From positions 1 through 35,882 of the forward strand of contig JAMCWE010000261.1 in the NCBI GenBank assembly GCA_023475265.1: a stretch of DNA of 35,882 bases. Direction: 5' to 3'. A model generated the notes under the pieces. It saw nothing but the letters and a program-made list of their open reading frames with translations. It was not told the DNA's origin and did not search any database. The stretch comes from Bacteroidota bacterium. GTDB lineage: Bacteria > Bacteroidota > Ignavibacteria > Ignavibacteriales > Ignavibacteriaceae. A program made the position numbers and the translations under genes. Below, one piece after another: positions 13,064-22,824 of this stretch (the stretch's first letter is position 1; each line of letters begins with the position of its first letter).

Positions 13064-14440
13064 TCAATTCAGTAATGCGTTTAATTTTGGTCTTGAGATT
13101 CCAAGGATGCGCGCAGTTTTAGATTTATTCCCTTTAGTCTTTTGTAAAACTTCTTTCGCATAAATTTGTTCAAGATTCTTTATATTAATTTTTGTATAGG
13201 TTAAATCAAGTTTAATTTGATGAGGCGAGTAAATCGTTTCGCTGCTGGTTTGTATTTGAAGTGATGACTGCGAAGTAAGAATATGTGAAAGGTCTTTGTA
13301 TTTTATTGTCGTCCCTTCGGTTAATAATACGGCTCTTTCAATTGCGTTTCTAATTTCACGTACATTTCCCGGCCAGGGATAGGTTGAAATAAATTCTTTT
13401 GCTTCGTTATTAATCTTTGTTATAGATTTTCCAAATTGGCGGTTAAATTCTTTTATAAAATATTTTGCTAATAAAAGAATATCGCTTTCGCGTTTTCTAA
13501 GCGGCGGCATTTCTAATGTAACCACATTCAGCCTATGATAAAGATCCCTGCGGAAAATATTATTTTCAATTAAGTCTTCCAGGTTCATGTTAGTTGCGGA
13601 AATTATTCTGGCGTTAATCGGAATATCAGTTAATCCTCCTAAACGCCTGATTAATTTCTTTTCAATTGCCCGCAATAATTTTTTTTGAATGTTTATGCTT
13701 AGGTCGCCGATTTCATCAAGGAATAAAGTTCCGTTCTCAGCAAGCTCAAACAATCCTATCTTCCTGGTTTTAGCATTGGTAAAAGCGCCGGGTTCATATC
13801 CGAATAATTCTGATTCAAGTAGATTTTCCGGAATTGAAGAGCAAACAATATCTACAAACGGACCCGTAAATGATTTGCTGTTTTTGTGAATTGCTCTTGC
13901 GATAAGCCCTTTGCCTGTTCCTGTCTCTCCGCGAATAAGCACATTTACATCGGTTTTCTCGGCAACTTTTCTTGCAAGATTAATCGTGCGTAATAGTTCA
14001 ACCGAATTTCCGATAATTGAATTGAAGTCATAAATATCTGATCCATATCCTTCTGTATTTTTTGTTGAAGTTAGATAAGCATTATTTACTATCACCTCTT
14101 CAACATAAGATATAAACATGTAAAGCTCGTATGGAAGTACATAAATATCCAAGTAACCAAGCTTTGCAATTGAGCTTACGAGCAATGCATTGTTTTCCGG
14201 GATTAGGAATATGATTTTATTTCTAATATCGTTTTTAAGTTTTATTATTCTATTTAAATAATTCGATTCGATGCTTTTAATTTGAAGAATAATTATTTCA
14301 TCATCGCCAACGGTAAATCTTTGCGGGAAGGAAGGTGAAATAGATAGATTTTTTAATTCCAATTGCTTCATCGCTGAGTTAATTGATGAAACGTCTTCTA
14401 CGTCAGAATAGATTTTTATTTTTACGTGAGGTTTTCCCAT
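13064..14440 (-). CDS. Sigma-54-dependent transcriptional activator (NtrC family)
   Basis: The 458-residue protein has three parts. Residues 1-125 resemble a degenerate receiver domain without an obvious phospho-acceptor Asp. Residues 138-375 are the AAA+ domain: Walker A GETGTGKG (171-178), sigma-54 loop GAFTNA (218-223, with Asn where most have Gly), Walker B GTLFLDEIGD (237-246) and arginine fingers near FRRDLYHRL (296-304). The C-terminus is a Fis-type helix-turn-helix, GNKSKTARILGISRPKLNAL. It opens promoters with sigma-54 RNA polymerase using ATP hydrolysis. The gene begins three bases after the kinase-TPR gene, so the kinase or its ATPase/TPR region may control it directly. Its targets may include the neighbouring repeat-protein gene and its own transporter operon, but this is inference. 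Confidence 0.92.
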   Translation of the reverse strand: MGKPHVKIKIYSDVEDVSSINSAMKQLELKNLSISPSFPQRFTVGDDEIIILQIKSIESNYLNRIIKLKNDIRNKIIFLIPENNALLVSSIAKLGYLDIYVLPYELYMFISYVEEVIVNNAYLTSTKNTEGYGSDIYDFNSIIGNSVELLRTINLARKVAEKTDVNVLIRGETGTGKGLIARAIHKNSKSFTGPFVDIVCSSIPENLLESELFGYEPGAFTNAKTRKIGLFELAENGTLFLDEIGDLSINIQKKLLRAIEKKLIRRLGGLTDIPINARIISATNMNLEDLIENNIFRRDLYHRLNVVTLEMPPLRKRESDILLLAKYFIKEFNRQFGKSITKINNEAKEFISTYPWPGNVREIRNAIERAVLLTEGTTIKYKDLSHILTSQSSLQIQTSSETIYSPHQIKLDLTYTKINIKNLEQIYAKEVLQKTKGNKSKTARILGISRPKLNALLN

Positions 14441-14443
14441 TGC

Positions 14444-17400
14444 TTAAAATTGAGCTTCGAAATATTCCAGCCGTTCTATTGTCTGTTTTCTTTCGGGTTC
14501 CTGGAGATAAATATTTTTTAGCCGCGAGTCTTTTATATTTCCTGCAATAAAATTTATTAATTCTTTAGAATATTTTACAAAATCTTTTGCCTTATTTAGG
14601 TTGCCCCGCTTATTATATGAATCGGAAAGGGCAAACAAGATTTTCCAGGTCAATTCTGTTATATGCAAATTTTGTATCAGCTCATAAGCCGATTGGTAAT
14701 AATCTATTTGCGATTTTAATCCCAGCGAAGGTTCTGATTCACTTAGCTTTCCGAGTACATAATTTCTTTCGGCATCGAGTAAATTATTTTCTTGGCATAT
14801 TTTTATAATAAATTCCGAAAGCAATTCTTTATAAGCTTCTTTTGGTTTGCTCAGCCTGATCATAACATTTATTATCATCATTATGCATTGATAATAATCG
14901 TATTTCCCCTCTTCGGCAGATAATTTGTTTTTAATATTTATTAGTGATTTGAGCACAGGTTCTAAATCTTCGCCTGATGTATCAAACAAACAAACCAAGT
15001 ATTGATGGTTTAGCTTATGTTTTTCTGCAACTGTTCCTTCATTCATTTCCGATTCGAATATTTTTATAATCTGATTCAGTTGTTCGAAATCGCCGATTAT
15101 AAAATATAATTTACCGAGCATAAACAGCGCCTGCAATTCTTCTTCTTTATTTTGAAGCTGCCGGAAAATTTCGATTGAATCTTTTAAAGACTCCAATGCA
15201 TTTTGATATTCGCACATCGAAAGGAATACTTCGCCCAAATTTGATTTCACAAGCCCAAGTCCGTCTTTAATTCCAAGACTAAAAAATATTGAAAGCGCTT
15301 TTTGATAGAAGTTAGTTGACTTTTCAAACTCCAGATTATTGTAGTAATATATTCCAAAATTTAAAAACAGTTTTGCTTCCTGCTGAATATTCCCGATTGA
15401 TTTATTTATGTCGAGCGAACGGTTCCAATAATTTGTTGAGTTAATCGAATCGCCTTTCATACTATAGATATTGCCGATATTCATTAATATTTGCGCTTGC
15501 TTAAATCGTAGGCTGCTGTTTTCATAAACCGAATTTGCTTTTTCAAAATATTGAAGCGCAGAATCAAGATCATCATCTTTATAAATAGAAATAAGTCCCA
15601 TCACTTGAAAGCACGAACCTTTAGTTTCCTCCTCGCAGTCTTTCCGGTTGATAATATCATTAAATATTTTTGAAGCTTCATCGTACTGATTCAAATTAAA
15701 ATTGATTGTTGCGATATCAAGTAAAATCCTGTTTTTCTTTACCGGATCATCTGATTTGGAAATTAATGTTTCCAATAATTCTTTCCCTTTTTGTAATTCT
15801 CCCGAACCGGTAAGACAGTTTGCTTTGAAGATCAAAAGATCGTAAATCATTTTGCCTTCAATATCTTTTTGAAGAAGCTTGTCGATTAATTTTAATGCTG
15901 ATGGATAATCATTCAGCTTTGTTAAAACCTTACAGAGTTCAAACTCTATTTCTATTTTGATATTGTCGTTTAAAGGAAAATTAATTATATGCTGCAGAAT
16001 ATTTTTTTGATAAGAGAATGCGAAAATCTTTCCGGCCAGATTTAATTCCTCTTTAGAAATTTTATAGCTCTCTTCAAATTTTTCCGCCAGCTCAAATTGT
16101 CTGGCGAGTTCCGGCTTATTAAAATCCGAAAAATTCTTTTTTAAGAAATCGGCAGCTTTTGAATGATAATCTTTTTTATCACTAATCTTAGAATAAATAT
16201 GTCTCTTCAATCCTTCGGAAATAAAAGCTGGATTCTGGTTTGACTGAACTTGATGAATAATATTTTTATTGTATAGCGAAGAAAGAAGATTAAAAACTTT
16301 TTCCGGTTTAAGCTTGAAAAATTTTGCAATCAAAGTTTGATCGATGAAAATCTCAAACGCAGAAATAAATTGCGCTATTTCTAATTCATTATTCGAAAGT
16401 CCTTTTACTCTTATGTTATAGATTTCTTCATGCGAACTTTTTAAAAGTGAAATGGATTTTTCATCCTTTGAAATTAAAACACCGCCGGGAGTAAAAGTAA
16501 TTATTTTAAGAAGAATAATATCTCTCAAAAAACTTTCTAGGCTTCCCGGCAGCAGATCGGCATAAGAAAGAATTAGCTGCTTAAGTTCATCTTTTGGAAA
16601 CAAAGGCGAAAAACTTTTTTCCAGGAATTCCAATAAATGAACTTCTGTAAATGGAGTTAAATTTATTTCGCGAAGATTGGAAATAAAATCAGAGGCAAAA
16701 TGTTTGTCGGTATTTTCGGTTAAAATAATTTTTACATGATTTACTTGAAATATCGGAATAATGCTTTTGAATAATTCCAAAGTAAATGAATCATAATTAT
16801 TAAAAGCATCGAGAAGAAGTATGAATGAAGCCTCGGAAGCCAGCTTATTTATAATTGATTTAAGCTCATCTGACAAATTATCCGGCTCGCTCTTAAATAT
16901 TTCTTCAATTTGGCCGAGTAGTTGATTTGAAAGTTTTGGGAAAACAAAATCATTGTAAACGATTTTCTCAAGTAGGCTGCGGGCAAAATTAATTCCTGTC
17001 AGCGAGTTTGGATTGTCAACAAAAACCGTGTCGTCAAAGCTTGAATAAATTTCATAAACAAGAGCAGATTTTCCCGCGCCTTCAGAACCGTGAACAGTAA
17101 ACACTTCATTGCTTTTTAAATCGGCAATATAAGTTTTCAGAATTGTTAGAAAATCTTTTCTATCTGCAAAAACTTTTGCCGGTACCCAATCTTTGTACAA
17201 TTCTTCTGTAACCGGAATATCCAGATCATCTAAGATTTGAATTGAATTATAATGCCGCTCTTCGGGATCTTTCCTTAAAAGCTTTTTAACAACATCAATT
17301 ATTTTATTCGATAAATTTACTTCGGGGAAATCAATTTCCATTTCAATATGAGCTTTATAAATTTCCAACTCATCGGTTGTTGCAAATGGAAAGTCGCCGT

Positions 17401-18058
17401 AAATTATTCTGTAAAGCAGCATTCCCAATGAATAAAAATCTACTCGATGATCGTGCTTTTCGTTTTTTAGAATTTCTGGTGCAAGATATTCAGCGGTTCC
17501 TCGAATTGTGCTTTCGAAATTACCAACGGTATATTGAGCAAAGCCTAAGTCAATCAATTTGATTAATGGTTTTCCATCAACATTAGAAACAAGTATGTTC
17601 TCCGGTTTCAGATCGTAATAAATATAATTTGATAAATGCAGGTAATAAAGAACTGAGCAAAGCTGTTTTATAATTTCTGTTAACTGAACTTCATCAGTTG
17701 AGTTTTTATAACCGGGCAGTTCATTGCCATTATAATATTCAAGAGTAAAAAATTTACTTCCGACTGAAACATCTTTATCTTCTTCATCAATTTTTACGAC
17801 AGTTCCGAAATCAATTGATTTAATAATATTCGGATGGTTTAGTTTGTGAAGAGTAAAAAATTCATTTCTAAAAATTGCAGCTTCAGCCGGATCAACATCA
17901 GCCGGAAGAATTTTTATTGCAATATCATTTATTGAAGAGCCGGATTGTTTTTCGGTTTTGCCGGAAGAATAATTAATTGAATCAACATCTTCGCATAAAT
18001 AAACAGCGCTTCTTCCTTTGCCAAGCAGTTTCTTAATCTTGTATCTTTGATTTATCAT
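14444..18058 (-). CDS. Ser/Thr protein kinase fused to an ATPase and TPR domain
   Basis: The 1204-residue protein starts with an eukaryotic-like kinase domain (about 5-285): glycine loop GKGRSAV, Lys49, catalytic Asp149 in YYDLKPEN, metal Asp170 in LIDLGFA, and GTAEYLAPE. A P-loop ATPase module follows with Walker A GSEGAGKS (324-331) and a Walker B-like FILLLDAFNNYD near 415. The second half (about 680-1190) is a TPR array, for example ALFMLGKLYFIIGDFEQL. This layout (kinase, AAA-like switch, TPR sensor) is known for signal-integrating regulators such as PknB-MalT-like hybrids. Its ATG overlaps the stop of the permease gene by four bases, and the sigma-54 activator follows after three bases. 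It probably senses the transporter or its peptide and passes the signal to the activator. It is cytoplasmic, with no membrane segment. Confidence 0.9.
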   Translation of the reverse strand: MINQRYKIKKLLGKGRSAVYLCEDVDSINYSSGKTEKQSGSSINDIAIKILPADVDPAEAAIFRNEFFTLHKLNHPNIIKSIDFGTVVKIDEEDKDVSVGSKFFTLEYYNGNELPGYKNSTDEVQLTEIIKQLCSVLYYLHLSNYIYYDLKPENILVSNVDGKPLIKLIDLGFAQYTVGNFESTIRGTAEYLAPEILKNEKHDHRVDFYSLGMLLYRIIYGDFPFATTDELEIYKAHIEMEIDFPEVNLSNKIIDVVKKLLRKDPEERHYNSIQILDDLDIPVTEELYKDWVPAKVFADRKDFLTILKTYIADLKSNEVFTVHGSEGAGKSALVYEIYSSFDDTVFVDNPNSLTGINFARSLLEKIVYNDFVFPKLSNQLLGQIEEIFKSEPDNLSDELKSIINKLASEASFILLLDAFNNYDSFTLELFKSIIPIFQVNHVKIILTENTDKHFASDFISNLREINLTPFTEVHLLEFLEKSFSPLFPKDELKQLILSYADLLPGSLESFLRDIILLKIITFTPGGVLISKDEKSISLLKSSHEEIYNIRVKGLSNNELEIAQFISAFEIFIDQTLIAKFFKLKPEKVFNLLSSLYNKNIIHQVQSNQNPAFISEGLKRHIYSKISDKKDYHSKAADFLKKNFSDFNKPELARQFELAEKFEESYKISKEELNLAGKIFAFSYQKNILQHIINFPLNDNIKIEIEFELCKVLTKLNDYPSALKLIDKLLQKDIEGKMIYDLLIFKANCLTGSGELQKGKELLETLISKSDDPVKKNRILLDIATINFNLNQYDEASKIFNDIINRKDCEEETKGSCFQVMGLISIYKDDDLDSALQYFEKANSVYENSSLRFKQAQILMNIGNIYSMKGDSINSTNYWNRSLDINKSIGNIQQEAKLFLNFGIYYYNNLEFEKSTNFYQKALSIFFSLGIKDGLGLVKSNLGEVFLSMCEYQNALESLKDSIEIFRQLQNKEEELQALFMLGKLYFIIGDFEQLNQIIKIFESEMNEGTVAEKHKLNHQYLVCLFDTSGEDLEPVLKSLINIKNKLSAEEGKYDYYQCIMMIINVMIRLSKPKEAYKELLSEFIIKICQENNLLDAERNYVLGKLSESEPSLGLKSQIDYYQSAYELIQNLHITELTWKILFALSDSYNKRGNLNKAKDFVKYSKELINFIAGNIKDSRLKNIYLQEPERKQTIERLEYFEAQF

Positions 18059-19338
18059 GTTTCCAAACGTGGATTTAATGTTGAGTTAATTTCTCTGCCT
18101 AAATTATTTGCAGCAAAAAGTGTAAGGAACAAAGCGGCGCCGGGAAATAAAATCATCCACCATGCTTGAGATAAATAGTTTTGCCCTGCTTCAATCATCG
18201 AACCCCACGATGGATAGCTTCCGCCGGTGCCTAATCCCAAATAGCTTAAAGCTGCTTCGGCTAAAATAACATTTCCGTATTGAAAAACTAAATTCACAAT
18301 AACAGGCGCTATAATTATCGGTAAAATTTCTTTTAAAAGTAATTTAGTTTTTGATAGACCTAACAAACGAGCGGATATAAAAAAATCTTTGTTCTTTAAT
18401 GAGATTACTTCTCCGCGTACAATTTTAAAGAGACTCATCCATCCGGAAAATCCCAAAACAATTATTACGCTCATCAATGAATTGCCGAACAAAGCAATAA
18501 TAAGGATTATAAAAAAGATTACCGGGAAAGCGAGAAACATATCGGTTATCCTGTTGATTGTGGTATCAACAAAACCGCCAGGATAACCGGCTAAAAATCC
18601 AAGAGACAAACCAAGAAATAGCGTGATTAAAACTGAACCAAGTCCGACGAACAAAGAAATTCTTGCGCCATAGATTAATCTTGAAAAAATATCTCTTCCA
18701 AACTCATCAGTTCCCAGGATGAAATACTTTGATGTAATAAACGGCTGGTTATTCTTTAATATTAATTTGTCTTTTGATAAAGATGTCGGAAATCCTTTTT
18801 GAAAATATGTTAAGTCGTTTCCAATCGAAATGCTGTCGGCAAAAATTAAACTTTCATCAAATGATCTTTTAACAACGAGGTTTTTTAAATTGATAAAATC
18901 ACTTAAAGAATTTTCAATTTTGTTCTGATCTGATTTAAGATGAATTACTTTTATGGAACTAAACGGCGGAAGCAGCTTTGTTACGGCTAAATCTTTTTGA
19001 AATGCAGGATTTGTATTTGCAATCAGAGGAGCGAACAAGAAAAATGAAAGTAGAAATATTATAACAAATGATGTAAAACTTATTTTCCTTTGAAGAAAAT
19101 TAATCCTTTGCCGGAATAGAAAAGTTAAAACCGGAATTATTATTACAAGAATAGCAGAAATTATTGAATCAAAAAATGTAAATTCCAATTGAGCATCAGC
19201 AGCTGATGGTGAATATACAAATAAGTTTATGAATTGAATAATTAAGAGAAAAGTATTCATCAATAAATTAATTCTTAACATAATTAAGAGCAGCATTAAA
19301 AAAACTATGAAATGCCAAACTTTAATTTTAAAGCTCAT
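18055..19338 (-). CDS. Peptide ABC transporter permease, DppC/OppC family
   Basis: The 427-residue membrane protein ends in a standard DppC-type permease domain: GTDEFGRDIFSRLIYGARIS, an EAA-like cytoplasmic loop (ARLLGLSKTKLLLKEILP) and AEAALSYLGLG with PSWGSMI. It has a longer N-terminus than usual, about 130 residues with three or four extra hydrophobic segments before the domain. It pairs with the neighbouring permease to form the channel for peptides. Its start directly follows the stop of the other permease (TAA then ATG), and its stop overlaps the kinase start by four bases, so the five genes are one operon. The substrate cannot be told from the sequence. Confidence 0.93.
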   Translation of the reverse strand: MSFKIKVWHFIVFLMLLLIMLRINLLMNTFLLIIQFINLFVYSPSAADAQLEFTFFDSIISAILVIIIPVLTFLFRQRINFLQRKISFTSFVIIFLLSFFLFAPLIANTNPAFQKDLAVTKLLPPFSSIKVIHLKSDQNKIENSLSDFINLKNLVVKRSFDESLIFADSISIGNDLTYFQKGFPTSLSKDKLILKNNQPFITSKYFILGTDEFGRDIFSRLIYGARISLFVGLGSVLITLFLGLSLGFLAGYPGGFVDTTINRITDMFLAFPVIFFIILIIALFGNSLMSVIIVLGFSGWMSLFKIVRGEVISLKNKDFFISARLLGLSKTKLLLKEILPIIIAPVIVNLVFQYGNVILAEAALSYLGLGTGGSYPSWGSMIEAGQNYLSQAWWMILFPGAALFLTLFAANNLGREINSTLNPRLET

Positions 19339-20325
19339 TTAGTTAAGAATTCCTTTCACAACTCTTTTATCAAGTTTTGCCTTAATTAAATCTGCCGCAA
19401 GGTTTGTAATTATCACCAGGATTCCAGCAACAAATGTACATCCGGTTACAAGCGGATAGTCGCGGGAAAGAATTGCATTCACCGTCAGCCTTCCCATTCC
19501 AGGCAGCGCGAAAATAACTTCCGTAATTAAAGCGCCGCCGAATAACAATCCAAGCTCAACACCGGCAACTGAAATTAAAGGATTGACAGCATTTGGAATT
19601 ATGTGTTTGCGAGTAATATATTTTTCATCAAAACCATGCGCGCGAAGATTTTCAACAAATGGTTTGTTATAAACTTCTTCCAGATTGTCGCGAAGATATT
19701 TATAATAAACTGCAACGCCTCCAAGCGATAATGTTATGACCGGGAGAATGAGATGCCTGCTATAATCAATTAACTTTTGTGCAAAAGAAAATGACTCCGA
19801 ATCAAATGAACTTAATCCGGAAGAAGGGAATAAATTCAGCAACTCAGAAAAGATGAAGATTAACGAAACACCAACCACAAATGACGGCAGTGCATAAATC
19901 ATCAAACTTAGTTTCGAAAATGTTTTGTCGGCAATCCCGTTTATTCTTCTTACAGAGATTAAAGCAAGTAAAAAGCCAAAAGAAATTTGAACAACAAAAC
20001 TTATCAATGAAAAAATTATTGTGAAGGGGAGGAAGCTTTTTATAACATCAATTACCGGAATTCTGTAAGTGTAAGAAATTCCAAAATCTCCTTTGCATAA
20101 ATTCATAAGGAAAGTTTCGTACTGAGAAATCAATGGTGCATTTAGATTAAATGATTCTTTAATCAGCGAAGCAAGTTTTGGACTTAGATCCGGCGATAAA
20201 AATTTTTGTGAAGGATCGCCGGGAGAAATTCTTAATAGAAAAAAGAGAAAGGTGATCATCAGAAACAATACAATAAGAGATGTTAAAATTCTCTTTAACA
20301 AAACTCTGTAAATTTCTTTTCTCAT
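19339..20325 (-). CDS. Peptide ABC transporter permease, DppB/OppB family
   Basis: The 328-residue protein has the OppB signature: an N-terminal helix with FLLRISPGDPSQKF, then YALPSFVVGVSLIF, the loop LRAHGFDEKYITRKHIIPNA and GMGRLTVNAILSRDYP. About six transmembrane segments are visible. It forms the inner-membrane pore with the DppC-like partner, energised by the two ATPases encoded on the other strand. The gene follows the binding-protein gene after seven bases. Confidence 0.93.
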   Translation of the reverse strand: MRKEIYRVLLKRILTSLIVLFLMITFLFFLLRISPGDPSQKFLSPDLSPKLASLIKESFNLNAPLISQYETFLMNLCKGDFGISYTYRIPVIDVIKSFLPFTIIFSLISFVVQISFGFLLALISVRRINGIADKTFSKLSLMIYALPSFVVGVSLIFIFSELLNLFPSSGLSSFDSESFSFAQKLIDYSRHLILPVITLSLGGVAVYYKYLRDNLEEVYNKPFVENLRAHGFDEKYITRKHIIPNAVNPLISVAGVELGLLFGGALITEVIFALPGMGRLTVNAILSRDYPLVTGCTFVAGILVIITNLAADLIKAKLDKRVVKGILN

Positions 20326-20332
20326 ATTCCTC

Positions 20333-21991
20333 TTATTTTACCGACCACAACCAAGCACGGTTGAACGGGCCCAAAGGACTTACGTTTAAGTTTTGTATTT
20401 TTTTATTGTAAGCAATTATTTTGTCAACCCAATACAAAAATGTAACCGGCTCATCTTTATAAATTTGTTCCTGAACTTCTTTATATAAAATATTTTTTTG
20501 TGATTCTGATTTTGTCGTTTCAATTTTATTAAGCAGTGCATCAACTGTTTTATTTTTATAACATTCAACATTCAAAGGCGCTTCGGAAAAATCAGAATAC
20601 CAAAAAGGTTTTAAATCTATTGGAATCGGAATTGTCCATCCTGCCATCCAGGCGTTCAATTCTCTGCCGTACATTTTCTGGAAGAATACTTCCGGCTCAA
20701 GTTTTTCAATATTAACTTTTATTCCAATAGCCTGTAAATCATTTTTTATTACTGTGGATACAAAATCTCTTCTCGGATTTCCGGCAGGAATATAAAGAGT
20801 GAAAGAAAATTCTTGTCCGTTTTTCTTTAACACTCCGCTTTGATCAACATCTTTCCATCCGGCGCTAGCGAGAAGTTCTTTAGCTTTCTCAACATCATAA
20901 GGCAGCGGACTTAAAGTTGTATCAAGTGCGGATTTGAAAATTGGCGATATTGGTCCCCAAGCCAAATCTCCGTGGTTATCTAAAAACTCGTTAAGTATTT
21001 CGTTTCTATTTATTGCATAAGTCAAAGCTTTTCGTACCAAGGGATTTCCAAACAATTTATTCGGAACAATCTTTTTTGATTTTTTATAAACGTCGGGATC
21101 AATATTATTCCAGCCGACATAATCGTATTCTCGCCCTTTCAAAGCCACTAAATCAATATTTTCATCTTTCTTTAAAATTGGGAAATCATCTGCTTTAACA
21201 TCTTGGACGAGATCAATCTCTCCTCGCTTTAATTGAGTTATTCGGGAATTATAATCCGGAACGATCTTAAAAATAATTTCAGAAACATTTCCAGGTTTGT
21301 AAAGAAAAGATTTTGTGTCAGCTTTTAAAATAATTGATTGATTTTTATTCCACGCGGCAAGATAAAAAGCTCCGTTGGTAACAGGTTTAATTTCCTTTTC
21401 AGCAGTTACAAAATCTTTCCGGCTTACATTCTTATAAACATGTTCGGGGATTATCGGAAAATCAATATCATAAAATGAAGGAGTAGAATTCTTTTTAAAA
21501 TTTATTGTCAGCAAATACGGATTAGTTATCGTAAAAGTTTTTTTAAGATCAATATGCTGAGAAGAATCAACGTAAAAATTCTTAAATGAACCGTAAAGCT
21601 TGCTTTGGATCAGCGGATCGGAATAAAGATCAAAAGAAAATACAACATCATTTGCAGTAAACTGCTGACCGTCAGACCACTTAACATCATCACGCAAATT
21701 CAAAGTGATTGAAGATGAATCTTTACTCCACTGCCAGCTTTTAGCAAGCATCGGGAAGGTATCCATATCGCCTTTCTGATAATTCCAACCATGTTCAACC
21801 AGGCTTGCGTAAAGGAGTTCAGAAATATTGCCTTCGTTAAGATCGAAAGCAAAAAGCGGATTTACCGATTCAATATCCGATGGAATTGCAGTTACAACAC
21901 GATCGTTATTTACCGGCGATTCTTTCTGGCAGGCAGGTATTAGCAGCAAGGAAAAAATTAGGATAAGGAAGAAAAGACGATTACTTCTCAT
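20333..21991 (-). CDS. Peptide-binding lipoprotein of the ABC transporter (SBP family 5)
   Basis: The 552-residue protein is the extracytoplasmic receptor. A lipobox LLIPAC puts the lipidated Cys at 21. Family 5 features follow: LNLRDDVKWSDGQQFTANDV, PVTNGAFYLAAW, KALTYAINRNEILNEF and the lobe ending in YKDEPVTFLYWVDKIIAYN. It is first in the minus-strand operon, 86 bases from the divergent ATPase genes, so both units are probably controlled from the shared intergenic region. Oligopeptide or nickel-type substrates are possible; no residues settle this. Confidence 0.93.
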   Translation of the reverse strand: MRSNRLFFLILIFSLLLIPACQKESPVNNDRVVTAIPSDIESVNPLFAFDLNEGNISELLYASLVEHGWNYQKGDMDTFPMLAKSWQWSKDSSSITLNLRDDVKWSDGQQFTANDVVFSFDLYSDPLIQSKLYGSFKNFYVDSSQHIDLKKTFTITNPYLLTINFKKNSTPSFYDIDFPIIPEHVYKNVSRKDFVTAEKEIKPVTNGAFYLAAWNKNQSIILKADTKSFLYKPGNVSEIIFKIVPDYNSRITQLKRGEIDLVQDVKADDFPILKKDENIDLVALKGREYDYVGWNNIDPDVYKKSKKIVPNKLFGNPLVRKALTYAINRNEILNEFLDNHGDLAWGPISPIFKSALDTTLSPLPYDVEKAKELLASAGWKDVDQSGVLKKNGQEFSFTLYIPAGNPRRDFVSTVIKNDLQAIGIKVNIEKLEPEVFFQKMYGRELNAWMAGWTIPIPIDLKPFWYSDFSEAPLNVECYKNKTVDALLNKIETTKSESQKNILYKEVQEQIYKDEPVTFLYWVDKIIAYNKKIQNLNVSPLGPFNRAWLWSVK

Positions 21992-22077
21992 CGGTGCAGC
22001 CTGTTTAAATATTGGTAATAATTTTGCTGTTAATTTATTATTTTGTTGCCTAATTACAAAAAATTGATTTAGCCCGT

Positions 22078-22824
22078 ATGATTAAAGTTGCAATAAAAGA
22101 AATAACATTAAATAAAAAGAGAACTCTTTTAAGCAACGTTGATTTTGAATTGGAAAAGAATTCCATTTTTACGATTCTTGGATTGAACGGAAGCGGAAAA
22201 TCAACTCTGATAAAATCTTTAACCGGCTTGCTGAATCCCAGATTATATGAAGTTAATGGTTCGGTAAATCTTGACGGAAAAAATATTTTCTCAATCGATT
22301 ATGAAGAACTTCTTCAATTAAGAAAAGACAAAATAAAATATGTTTTCCAGGATGCGGTAAACAGTTTTGATCATTTAAAAACTTTGCAGTATTATTTTGA
22401 AAAGTTGGTGAAGGATAAAAATGAAATTGATGCTTTGCTCGAATATTTTCTTTTACCAAAATATACGGAATTACAAAAGCTTTACCCATATGAAGTAAGC
22501 GGCGGTATGGCACAAAGAATAAATTTTGTTCTTGCGCTGCTGTGCCATCCGCAAATTTTAATCCTTGATGAACCGACTTCCGGAATTGATCTGGCGATTT
22601 CTAATCTCTTCCTTTTAAGGTTGAAAGAATTCGCGAAGGAAAAAGATAATTCAGCGCTTCTTGTTACGCACGATTTGGTTTTTGCTAAAAAGATAAGTAA
22701 TAAAATTGCTTTCCTTTCCAACGGAAAGCTCAGCCGGTTTTATTCGAATGAAGAATTCTTTTCAGCACACGATTCTAAAACTCTTGAATTATTTCTCAAT
22801 GCACACAAACAAATTTCTTTATGA
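22078..22824 (+). CDS. ABC transporter ATP-binding protein, DppD-like
   Basis: The 248-residue ATPase has Walker A GLNGSGKS (35-42), signature EVSGGMAQR (139-147), Walker B LILDEPTSGID (161-171) and switch His in LVTHDL. It is shorter than typical DppD, lacking the C-terminal oligopeptide extension. It is the first gene of the divergent plus-strand unit and overlaps the next ATPase gene by four bases (ATGA). Together they power the peptide transporter encoded on the minus strand. The start at 22078 has only a weak ribosome site. Confidence 0.9.
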   Translation: MIKVAIKEITLNKKRTLLSNVDFELEKNSIFTILGLNGSGKSTLIKSLTGLLNPRLYEVNGSVNLDGKNIFSIDYEELLQLRKDKIKYVFQDAVNSFDHLKTLQYYFEKLVKDKNEIDALLEYFLLPKYTELQKLYPYEVSGGMAQRINFVLALLCHPQILILDEPTSGIDLAISNLFLLRLKEFAKEKDNSALLVTHDLVFAKKISNKIAFLSNGKLSRFYSNEEFFSAHDSKTLELFLNAHKQISL

